NCBI GenBank assembly: GCA_026196225.1
Contig: JAPHRD010000012.1
Coordinates: 1-55,567 of the forward strand
Origin: Motiliproteus sp.
GTDB taxonomy: Bacteria > Pseudomonadota > Gammaproteobacteria > Pseudomonadales > Balneatricaceae
DNA: 55,567 nt
Direction of reading: 5' to 3'
The position numbers were made by a program, and so were the translations under genes. Positions 39,455-46,446 of this stretch are shown here, piece by piece (the stretch's first letter is position 1; each line of letters starts with the position of its first letter). The notes beneath the pieces are model-generated. The model searched no databases. It had not been told where the DNA came from and was given only the letters and a program-made list of their open reading frames with translations.

Positions 39455-40903
39455 TCAGTGAACCGTGCAGACCATACAGGGATCGAATGAGCGAACAATA
39501 TGCTGTACTGCAACAGGCTCTTTCTCCCCTTCTCTGACCGGTGCGCCTTGTAGCGCCAGCTCTAAAGCCCCTGGTTGCTGTTGGCTATCTCGGGGGGAGA
39601 AATTCCAGGTGGTGGGAGCGATAATCTGGTAGTTATGGATCTTGCCGTCACGAACTTCGAGCCAGTGGCCCAGGCTGCCGCGGGCTGCTTCCAAAGTGCC
39701 AATACCGATACCGTCCTGCATTAGCTGACCATTGTCTTCAAAGAAGGGCTGACTGGGGTCTATCTCCCGCGCCCACTGCTCCATGGCAATGGTAATCCGC
39801 GCCAGTTCCAACAAGCGCATCAGAACCCGGTTGCGAACGTTGCTGCGGCTGTCCTGGTACAACGCTCGAGCCAGGGGATGCCCATCTACCAGCTGACGGG
39901 CAAAGGCGCCCACTTCAACCATCTTGCCATCCAGGCGGGGCGCTTTGCACCAGCTGTAACCTGCCGGGTTGCTCATGTCGGGTTCTGTTTCACCGCTGAT
40001 GGGCGGCAGTTGCGCTTGGCTCTGATTCATCCAGCTATGGCTGATATCTTCACTAATCAAAGAGAGATCCAGTGGTTTTTTGCCCTGTTGCCAAAGCCCG
40101 GGATGCAGGCAATATTCACCATTTAGGGGATAGTTGCCGTAACTCATAAACAGATCGCCGGCCTGCCCCAGTTGTTGCAGCTGCAGATCCTCAGAAATTT
40201 CCAAAAACAGTGTTAGATCAGATTCAATACTATTCGCCGCCGCCCAGCTTTGTAGCGCCTCTAGGCTATCCAGGGCAACAAAGTTTTCCAGCCGATCACC
40301 AATGGTCACTCGCTCAAGAAAGGCTCTGAAACCCTGCAAAATAGCCAGCACCCTTAATCGTTCTTGCGGCTGAACTGACTTGCTAACACCACCAGGTTGC
40401 AGGGTGAGTGTATGGGGCCATTTGCCTGCCAGGGTTCCCATCAAATGTAGGAATTCTGCCCGTGCCGGAACAATCTCAGCGGTGGCGGTTCCAGTCACGG
40501 CCTTAAAGCGCCGCTCAACTTTGTCGAACCAAGGGCGATCACGATAGATAGGACGGGCAAAATCGGGCATAAAGAACAGGTAGAAGTGGCTGAAATGGTC
40601 GGCCATGTTCTCGTTGGCCAGCACCAGATTGGTCACCCGCTGGCCGTTGACCGGCATTTTGATACCCTGAACATCAGCAAGGGCTCGTAGTGCAGCGACT
40701 GATTGGGAAACCGAACAGATACCGCAGATTCGTGGTGTATAGACCATGGCATCCTCAGGGCGTTTGCCCCGGAGGATCTGTTCAAAACCACGATATAGGG
40801 TGCAGTTGACCCAAGCCTGCTGTACCTGTTGTTGAGAGATATCCAGTTTTACTTCGAGATCCCCTTCAACTCGATTAAAGGGGCCAACTACCAGTCTTGT
40901 CAC
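39455..40903 (-). CDS. hupV: H2-sensing [NiFe] hydrogenase large subunit
   Basis: The 482-residue subunit carries the Ni-Fe site: TPRICGICSVSQ near residue 57 and DPCMVCTVH at the C-terminus supply the four cysteine ligands. Unlike catalytic uptake hydrogenases, it ends exactly at this histidine with no extension to be cut off, which is the mark of regulatory (group 2b, HupV/HoxC) enzymes. These sense H2 and control a kinase rather than supply electrons. The last codons (39455-39464) come from the prophage end. It lies four bases after hupU. The 12-bp att core lies within its final codons. Confidence 0.93.
   Translation of the reverse strand: MTRLVVGPFNRVEGDLEVKLDISQQQVQQAWVNCTLYRGFEQILRGKRPEDAMVYTPRICGICSVSQSVAALRALADVQGIKMPVNGQRVTNLVLANENMADHFSHFYLFFMPDFARPIYRDRPWFDKVERRFKAVTGTATAEIVPARAEFLHLMGTLAGKWPHTLTLQPGGVSKSVQPQERLRVLAILQGFRAFLERVTIGDRLENFVALDSLEALQSWAAANSIESDLTLFLEISEDLQLQQLGQAGDLFMSYGNYPLNGEYCLHPGLWQQGKKPLDLSLISEDISHSWMNQSQAQLPPISGETEPDMSNPAGYSWCKAPRLDGKMVEVGAFARQLVDGHPLARALYQDSRSNVRNRVLMRLLELARITIAMEQWAREIDPSQPFFEDNGQLMQDGIGIGTLEAARGSLGHWLEVRDGKIHNYQIIAPTTWNFSPRDSQQQPGALELALQGAPVREGEKEPVAVQHIVRSFDPCMVCTVH
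39465..39476. other. attR core within hupV
   Basis: GTGCAGACCATA is identical to 4311-4322 at the left end. On the minus strand it reads TATGGTCTGCAC, covering codons for Met, Val and the metal-ligand Cys of the DPCMVCTVH motif. The reading frame is preserved across the junction, so HupV stays complete in the lysogen. Confidence 0.8.
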
Positions 40904-40907
40904 AGAG

Positions 40908-41909
40908 TTACCGTTTTTTCTTTACTGGATGGATTTTAGGCGGCACCTTGATATGGTCCGATACCGCATTTTCTTTAAGTCGTATGGGTGTTGCTGCTTT
41001 GGATAGTGACGATAGCGCCACAAACCAGGCCTTGGGCATATCGGTAGGCAGGCCAACGGGTATACCGGCCAATTTAGGGGTTTTTACAAAGGAGTGACCA
41101 GGTTCTTCAAACTCCGGCGCAGTGCAGTTGATACAGGCGTAACCACCCCGGGTACAGGAGCCCTCACCGTTCCACAGGCGGGTATTACAATCACCATGGG
41201 CCTGGGTACCGACACAGCCCATATGCTCCATCATGCAACCAAAATCCGAGGGTTTTTCGGAGCTGGCTTTATATTCATAGTATTCGTTGCGGGGACAACC
41301 ATGGTGAACAAGATGGTCGCTGTACATCCGCGGGCGTCCGAGTTTATCCAGCTGCTGCGGTTGAAGTTCTGAGAAGGCCAGGCTCATCAATGTTTCGGTC
41401 ATCCAGTTGGGATGGGGAGGACAGCCCGCCACATTCACTACCGGCAGTTGCTGCTCGCTAGTAAATTCATCTCCCAGTAACCCGCCGCGCTGCTCACCGT
41501 CAAACTGCAGACCACGGGCTTCGGTAGGATTGGAACCGGCACTGGTAATACCGCCAAATGCAGCGCAACTGCCCACTGCCACTACATAGCGGGCCCGTTG
41601 CGATAATCGCTCGATCCACTCCATCATCGATCGATCAGTGCCCGACAGCATATGAAAAGCGCCGCTGCCATTGGGTCCGCAGACAGCCGCTCCTTCGATG
41701 CAGAGAATATCCAAAGGCGTAATCCCACAATCCACCGCGTCGAGGATTTCTACGGCCTCACTGCCTGTTTCTTCACTGAGTGATGGGTGCCACAGCAGGT
41801 TGATACCTGCGGCGTTAAAAGTTTTGATCAAGTCCGGCGACTCAGCGTTGAGCAACGACATGGTGCAACCACCGCAGCTACCCGACTGTAACCAGAGTAG
41901 ATTAATCAT
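40908..41909 (-). CDS. hupU: H2-sensing hydrogenase small subunit
   Basis: ATG 41909 gives 333 residues starting MINLLWLQSGSCGGCTMSLL, with no Tat signal. The C-G-G-C at residues 12-15 binds the proximal [4Fe4S] cluster, and later cysteines (GSCAAFGG, VAGCPPHP, HHGCPRNEYYEYK, CMMEHMGC, CINCTAPEF) bind the rest. Absence of the Tat peptide means the complex stays in the cytoplasm, as in regulatory HupU/HoxB. It overlaps the kinase stop by eight bases and precedes hupV by four, so the three genes are one operon. It passes electrons within the sensor. Confidence 0.94.
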   Translation of the reverse strand: MINLLWLQSGSCGGCTMSLLNAESPDLIKTFNAAGINLLWHPSLSEETGSEAVEILDAVDCGITPLDILCIEGAAVCGPNGSGAFHMLSGTDRSMMEWIERLSQRARYVVAVGSCAAFGGITSAGSNPTEARGLQFDGEQRGGLLGDEFTSEQQLPVVNVAGCPPHPNWMTETLMSLAFSELQPQQLDKLGRPRMYSDHLVHHGCPRNEYYEYKASSEKPSDFGCMMEHMGCVGTQAHGDCNTRLWNGEGSCTRGGYACINCTAPEFEEPGHSFVKTPKLAGIPVGLPTDMPKAWFVALSSLSKAATPIRLKENAVSDHIKVPPKIHPVKKKR

Positions 41910-43296
41910 CAGATTCCTCCCCGTCATCCAAGGGGAGTTCCATGGTAAATACCGCACCACCATCGGGATGATTGGCGACTTTCAACTGACCACCGTGTTC
42001 TGCCACCAAACCGTAACTGAGCGACAGTCCAAGTCCGGTTCCCTGCCCCACCGGTTTGCTGGTGTAGAAAGGTTCGAACACTTTCGACAGGTTTTCTTCG
42101 GCGATTCCCGGGCCGTTGTCATGGATCATAAACCAGATCCGATTGGTTTCAGCATTCTCACCGATACTGAGTTCCAGACGGGGGGATTCCACTTTTTCAA
42201 AGACATCAACGGCGTTCTGAACCAAATTGATCAGTACCTGCTGAATCTGACCTGGATGACCAGAGATCATCAGTTTTTCTGGCAGATCATAGCCAATACG
42301 GATTTTAACCTTGGCTTCCCGGGTCACCCAATGCACAGCGGTTTGTATGGTATGAACCAGATCAAATAGGGTCTTTTTCTCTTTCTGTCCCGAGGAGAAT
42401 TGGCGCAGATCCATGACGATATCCCGCACCCGTTCCGCACCTTCCATGGTGCCATCCAAAAGCGATGGCAGATCATCCAGCAGTTTATCGATGCGCAGCG
42501 ACTCACGCTGTTCACCGAGCTGCTGAATAGATTCTGTGCTGAGTCCTCCATCGGACTGCCCATGGAGCTGATCCATATACTCTTTGAGGCGCTTACCGTA
42601 TCCCAGTAAAGCGTGCACATTGCCGTAGATAAAACTGATGGGATTGTTGAGCTCGTGGGCCACCCCCGCAACCAGCCGACCCAGAGAAGCCATCTTCTCA
42701 GCATCGATTAATTGTTGCTGGGCTAACTTTAATTCGGCGTGGCTTTGATTGAGCTGATCGTAAGCTTTCTGCAACTCACCGATAGGACGACCGATCAGAA
42801 CCATACCCAAAGAACGGCCGCGACTATCGGTTCGAACCGCACAGTTCATGGATAAGGGAACCACCTCTTCAGGGGAGTCGAGATTGACTTCCAGATCTTG
42901 AAAACTCAGGGTGCGCCCCCGTGCACGGGATTTACTAATCAGCTCGCGGGACTCAGCGGTAAACAGCTCGAGAAAAGGGCGCCCCATAAGATCGGACCCT
43001 GAACGGCCCGTTAGCTGCTCAAGAGAACCATTCACCTGCTGGATCTGACCACTGGCATCGCAGACGATCAGCACATCGGTCATGGAACTCAGTACGCTGG
43101 AGATAAACTGATGGGCTTCTTCCAGCGCTTCGTTTTTCTCCTCGATCTCCACCTGATACTTAATCAGATCGGAGTAGACCTCCTCCATTTGATGGACGAC
43201 ATCAACCCAAGCCTCTTCGGTGAGGGTTTCCACCTGTGAAGGATCAAGGTGCCGGTCGGCACTATGGTTGCGTGTGTTGCGTGGGTCTATCTGCAT
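41902..43296 (-). CDS. hupT: PAS sensor histidine kinase of the H2 sensor
   Basis: The 464-residue kinase matches HupT/HoxJ. The N-terminal region has a charged helix (YSDLIKYQVEIEEKNEALEEAHQF), then a PAS domain (FISSVLSSMTDVLIVCDASG, about 64-83). The phosphorylated His is in AGVAHELNNP (about 221-230), with N-box LINLVQNAVDVFE, IHDNGPGI and GQGTGLGLS as ATP-binding motifs. In known systems the hydrogenase complex controls this kinase's phosphate transfer to a response regulator. No such regulator is in the window. The stop overlaps the hupU start. Confidence 0.92.
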   Translation of the reverse strand: MQIDPRNTRNHSADRHLDPSQVETLTEEAWVDVVHQMEEVYSDLIKYQVEIEEKNEALEEAHQFISSVLSSMTDVLIVCDASGQIQQVNGSLEQLTGRSGSDLMGRPFLELFTAESRELISKSRARGRTLSFQDLEVNLDSPEEVVPLSMNCAVRTDSRGRSLGMVLIGRPIGELQKAYDQLNQSHAELKLAQQQLIDAEKMASLGRLVAGVAHELNNPISFIYGNVHALLGYGKRLKEYMDQLHGQSDGGLSTESIQQLGEQRESLRIDKLLDDLPSLLDGTMEGAERVRDIVMDLRQFSSGQKEKKTLFDLVHTIQTAVHWVTREAKVKIRIGYDLPEKLMISGHPGQIQQVLINLVQNAVDVFEKVESPRLELSIGENAETNRIWFMIHDNGPGIAEENLSKVFEPFYTSKPVGQGTGLGLSLSYGLVAEHGGQLKVANHPDGGAVFTMELPLDDGEESDD

Positions 43297-43450
43297 AAAC
43301 CGCCCAAGAAGGATGTTGGAGCTACTGAATCACTGCACTCGACACTGAATTAACCATCAGCAGCAAGGAATTAGCCTGATCTTCATCATAACCTGAGGTT
43401 ACGGGATCAGCTAGTTTCGACCACAGCAGAATGACGGTAATTGATTTGAG

Positions 43451-44023
43451 TTACTTTTCCTCAAACATGATAACGGTATAAATATAACATTGAATATTCT
43501 CTGACCAATAATCAGAAGACCAGCCCGCTTTAAGCTTCAGCTGTTCTAGAAACTGTTTGGGCTCTGGTAGTTTTTCCCATACCTGGGGCAAAAAGGTAGC
43601 TCGGTGTGTTCCCTCCTCAATCCACAAACCATCCACATGAGGGCGCAGTTGCTGCAGTAGATCATGCTCTGAGTCGACATCGAGTTTTTCCATAGGCGAT
43701 AGCAGCGATATTTCAATTTGAACAGTATCCAAATCTGCCTCACTCAACGGAGAAAAACGGGTATCGGAAAAGGCTGCGCTATGGGCGTAATAAGCAACAG
43801 CCTCAACTAGAGGGTCGCGAGCTTCAAGCGTACCAATACAACCGCGTAATTGGCCGTTGATCGTCAGAGTTACAAAACAAGCAGCAGGGATTTGCAGCGC
43901 CTCAACGTAGTCGTCGAGATTCACTTTGAAGCCAGGCTGCAGCCCCAACCCGTTGCCAATGGACTGTCGCGCCAGCGATAACAGCTGATTCTGTTGAGAT
44001 TCATTCAATTCAGAAAACGGCAT
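43451..44023 (-). CDS. amrA: AmmeMemoRadiSam system protein A (AMMECR1 family)
   Basis: ATG 44023 gives 190 residues of the AMMECR1 family, overlapping the AmrB end by 14 bases. Signatures are FVTLTINGQLRGCIGTLEA (about 51-69) with the conserved LRGCIG, then AAFSDTRFSPLSEADLD and IEISLLSPME. The C-terminal part is THRATFLPQVWEKLP. Domain function is not known with certainty. In bacteria and archaea the family co-occurs with a MEMO-like protein and a radical SAM enzyme, and all three genes are here. A start at 44041 is possible but less likely. Confidence 0.93.
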   Translation of the reverse strand: MPFSELNESQQNQLLSLARQSIGNGLGLQPGFKVNLDDYVEALQIPAACFVTLTINGQLRGCIGTLEARDPLVEAVAYYAHSAAFSDTRFSPLSEADLDTVQIEISLLSPMEKLDVDSEHDLLQQLRPHVDGLWIEEGTHRATFLPQVWEKLPEPKQFLEQLKLKAGWSSDYWSENIQCYIYTVIMFEEK

Positions 44024-44795
44024 AGGCACCGTACCCCACAACCCGGTCTTTGCTTCCAGCGGTATCGCCGGAATTTTTCAGATCCAACAGCTCAACCGCC
44101 ATGCCACGTTGTTTTAACAGATTCAACAAGCCGTTAAGCGGGTAGCAGCCACAGGCTTGTTCACCCATCAGCGGTTCTCTAAGTTGGCAAATAAGATCAC
44201 TGGTGGAGCGGTCCAGGTGGCAGGCATCCTGGTAATCGTGAAAGTGGCTCAGGTCAGTAGAAATCACCACCAGCCGATTTGGGTCATCCCATAATCGCTC
44301 CAGCACTTCCGCCACCAACGCCGACGGGCAACGCCCCACCACCAAAGGCAACAATTTAAACTGGGGCAACAAAACCTGCAGGAAGGGCAACTGCACCTCA
44401 AGGCTATGTTCCTGCGCGTGGGCAATGGACATCTGTTGAACCTGTGGAAGATCGGCAATCTGATCGATACCTTGCTGATCCAGGGCGACATCACCCAGCG
44501 GAGTACGATAGCTATCACAATCGGGCAACGCCAAGCCTTCCAGCGGCACGCGATGAGAGGGCCCTAATACGGTTACCTTGCTGAAGTGTTCGCTGTGGGG
44601 ACGCAGCAAGTTAAAAGCGCGCGCAGCCACACCACCGGAATAGATATAACCGGCGTGGGGAACGATAAGCGCCTTTGGCCGCTCCCCGGAACAGGGGTTC
44701 TGCAGCAGCTGGTCTTCGACCTGGGTCAGCAATTCAGATCGATTATCTGGATAAAATAACCCGGCAACGGCGGGTTCTCTCACTGCAATGGTCAT
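44010..44795 (-). CDS. amrB: AmmeMemoRadiSam system protein B (MEMO1 family)
   Basis: The 261-residue MEMO1-type protein has the family's metal/active-site residues: VPHAGYIYSGGVAAR (about 46-60), VTLGPSHRVP-like TVLGPSHRVPLEG (74-86), STDLSHFHDY (about 180-189) and GACGCYPLNG-like EQACGCYPLNGL near the end. MEMO proteins resemble class III dioxygenases. Their bacterial role is open. It is divergently transcribed from amrS with a 59-base gap, and overlaps amrA, so the system genes are grouped in one locus. Confidence 0.92.
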   Translation of the reverse strand: MTIAVREPAVAGLFYPDNRSELLTQVEDQLLQNPCSGERPKALIVPHAGYIYSGGVAARAFNLLRPHSEHFSKVTVLGPSHRVPLEGLALPDCDSYRTPLGDVALDQQGIDQIADLPQVQQMSIAHAQEHSLEVQLPFLQVLLPQFKLLPLVVGRCPSALVAEVLERLWDDPNRLVVISTDLSHFHDYQDACHLDRSTSDLICQLREPLMGEQACGCYPLNGLLNLLKQRGMAVELLDLKNSGDTAGSKDRVVGYGAYAVF

Positions 44796-44814
44796 CTGTT
44801 TACCCTCTCTCGCA

Positions 44815-44824
44815 TATAATTATA
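44815..44824. promoter_or_regulatory. Overlapping divergent -10 elements between amrB and amrS
   Basis: TATAAT occurs on the plus strand at 44815-44820 and again on the minus strand as the complement of ATTATA at 44819-44824. The gap between the divergent starts is 59 bases, so the two promoters must overlap and compete or be co-regulated. The -35 elements are not clear. Confidence 0.45.
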
Positions 44825-44854
44825 GGAAGAGTTGTACAAAGGGTGTTAACCGCA

Positions 44855-45937
44855 ATGAACAGGGCAACTGATTCTTGGACTCCGACCCAGTACTGGCATC
44901 GGCTTGAGGATGATCGGATTCAATGCGATCTCTGCCCCCGGGCTTGCAAACTCAGGGAGGGGCAACGGGGTTTATGTTTTGTGCGGGGCTGCGAACAGCA
45001 ACAGATCGTGCTCTACAGCTACGGTCGCTCCAGCGGTTTTTGTATTGACCCGATTGAAAAAAAGCCCCTGAATCATTTCCTGCCGGGTACACCGGTACTA
45101 TCCTTTGGCACCGCGGGCTGTAATCTGGCCTGTAAATTTTGCCAAAACTGGGATATGAGTAAATCACGGGAGATGGATACCCTGGCAGACCGTGCCATGC
45201 CGGAAGATCTGGCCGACGCAGCCGAACGCGCAGGTTGCCGCTCGGTGGCCTACACCTATAACGATCCGGTCATCTTTCTGGAATACGCCGTGGATGTTGC
45301 CGATGCCTGCCGGGAAAAGGGAATCAACAGCGTTGCGGTCAGTGCCGGCTATATCTGCGAACAACCCCGGATCGATTTTTACCGGCATATGGATGCCGCC
45401 AATATCGATCTGAAAGCCTTTACCGAACGATTTTACAAAAAGATCTGCGGTGGTGATCTGGCCACCGTGCTCGACACCCTGCTCTACCTCAAGCACGAAA
45501 CTCAGGTCTGGTTTGAGATCACTACCCTGCTAATCCCCGACGAAAATGACAGTCCCGCCGAGATCGAACAGATGTGCCGCTGGATTATCGACAACCTTGG
45601 GCCAGATATTCCCATCCATTTCAGCGCCTTTCACCCCGACTGGAAGATGCGCGACAAACCCAGAACCCCAGCCTCCAGTCTAACCCGCAGTCGTCAGATC
45701 GCCCTTGATCACGGACTCCATTATGCCTACGTGGGAAACGTTCATGACAGCGCCGCTGATAGTACCTACTGCCCCGACTGTGGAGAGTTGGTGATAGAAC
45801 GAGATTGGTACCAACTGGGAAACTGGGCTTTAACCGCTGACGGATGCTGCAGTCACTGCGGGAGTTCAATTGCCGGCATATTTGAAGCCACTCCAGGAAC
45901 CTGGGGACCTCGCAGACTTCCCGTAAGGATCTTATAA
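44855..45937 (+). CDS. amrS: AmmeMemoRadiSam system radical SAM enzyme
   Basis: ATG 44855 gives 360 residues; the frame upstream is antisense to amrB. The N-terminus has CDLCPRACKLREGQRGLC (residues 24-41). The radical SAM cluster is CNLACKFCQNW (about residues 90-100, Cys-x3-Cys-x2-Cys), preceded by FLPGTPVLSFGTAG. GDP-like and SAM-binding blocks follow (AYTYNDPVIFLEYAVD, NIDLKAF). A C-terminal ribbon with CPDCGELV and CCSHCG may bind another metal. It is related to pyruvate formate-lyase activating enzymes. The substrate is unknown. Confidence 0.93.
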   Translation: MNRATDSWTPTQYWHRLEDDRIQCDLCPRACKLREGQRGLCFVRGCEQQQIVLYSYGRSSGFCIDPIEKKPLNHFLPGTPVLSFGTAGCNLACKFCQNWDMSKSREMDTLADRAMPEDLADAAERAGCRSVAYTYNDPVIFLEYAVDVADACREKGINSVAVSAGYICEQPRIDFYRHMDAANIDLKAFTERFYKKICGGDLATVLDTLLYLKHETQVWFEITTLLIPDENDSPAEIEQMCRWIIDNLGPDIPIHFSAFHPDWKMRDKPRTPASSLTRSRQIALDHGLHYAYVGNVHDSAADSTYCPDCGELVIERDWYQLGNWALTADGCCSHCGSSIAGIFEATPGTWGPRRLPVRIL

Positions 45938-46008
45938 GCCGCTGATTTATCAATACATTGAAAGCAGGTTTAAAGTATTTTCTATGCAACAAGCAAAAGC
46001 TGGCATTT

Positions 46009-46051
46009 CTCCTTCGACGGTTATACTCTGGCATCCTATAAGCCGAAGGAG
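46009..46051 (+). promoter_or_regulatory. Inverted repeat able to hide the ribosome site of the DUF5062 gene
   Basis: CTCCTTCG at 46009-46016 is the exact reverse complement of CGAAGGAG at 46044-46051, and the right arm contains the AAGGAG ribosome site six bases before the ATG at 46057. If the transcript starts upstream of 46009, pairing would block translation. A TATACT at 46022-46027 within the loop could instead be the -10 of a downstream promoter. Confidence 0.35.
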
Positions 46052-46056
46052 GAACC

Positions 46057-46317
46057 ATGAAAAAGTTAAAGAATGAGCCGGATTTACTGAAAGAAGCGAT
46101 TCGTGTGGGCGGCCTCTACCTGAAAAAGCGCGGCGCCGGATCCTTTGAAGATACCGACGGACAGGATCTTAAAGTAGAAGCGATCTACAAGCTGCTGGTT
46201 CATGACAAGCTGGTTCAACCACTGGCCAAAGATCAGATCGATCTGCCCCATATGCGCCACAAGTTGGCTCTGTGGATCTCCAAAAACCTGCCTGGCGATC
46301 ACCCTCTAATGAAGTAG
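46057..46317 (+). CDS. DUF5062 family protein
   Basis: The 86-residue protein matches DUF5062 of marine gammaproteobacteria: MKKLKNEPDLLKEAIRVGGLY, VEAIYKLLVHDKLVQPLAKDQ and ALWISKNLPGDHPLMK are the family blocks. Function is unknown. The helical content and conserved Asp/Lys residues suggest a small protein-binding protein. A strong AGGAGG ribosome site precedes it. It is convergent with the second kinase gene. A hairpin follows at 46327-46357. Confidence 0.92.
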   Translation: MKKLKNEPDLLKEAIRVGGLYLKKRGAGSFEDTDGQDLKVEAIYKLLVHDKLVQPLAKDQIDLPHMRHKLALWISKNLPGDHPLMK

Positions 46318-46326
46318 CTTATGGAT

Positions 46327-46359
46327 GGGCTGCTAACACAATTTCTGTGAGCAGCCCCT
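46327..46359 (+). terminator. Terminator-like hairpin after the DUF5062 gene
   Basis: GGGCTGCT and AGCAGCCC form a perfect 8-bp stem around a 15-base loop, followed by CTTTAACC. The T-tract is weak. It lies between two convergent genes. Confidence 0.6.
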
Positions 46360-46446
46360 TTAACCGTCTACCGTAACCGTCAACCGTAACCATCGCACGA
46401 TTGAAGATAACCTCGCCTTTTCTGAGCAGTCCTATCGGAATCGCTG

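Larger units (their letters stand above)
4311..39476. mobile_element. Lambda-like integrated siphoprophage, about 35.2 kb
   Basis: The element is bounded by the 12-bp repeat GTGCAGACCATA at 4311-4322 and 39465-39476. It carries a complete set of modules: Int and Xis at the right end, CI and Cro immunity genes, replication and recombination genes, lysis genes, HK97-type packaging and head genes, and a tail module with tape measure. No essential gene is visibly broken, so it may be inducible. Tail type is inferred as long and non-contractile, because there is a tube protein, a tape measure and frameshifted chaperones but no sheath or baseplate set. Confidence 0.93.

Noticed and set aside
39455-39476. 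A developmentally excised element like the cyanobacterial hupL element
   Set aside because: The hydrogenase gene is intact in the integrated state and the integrase is a lambda phage type, so no programmed rearrangement is needed.
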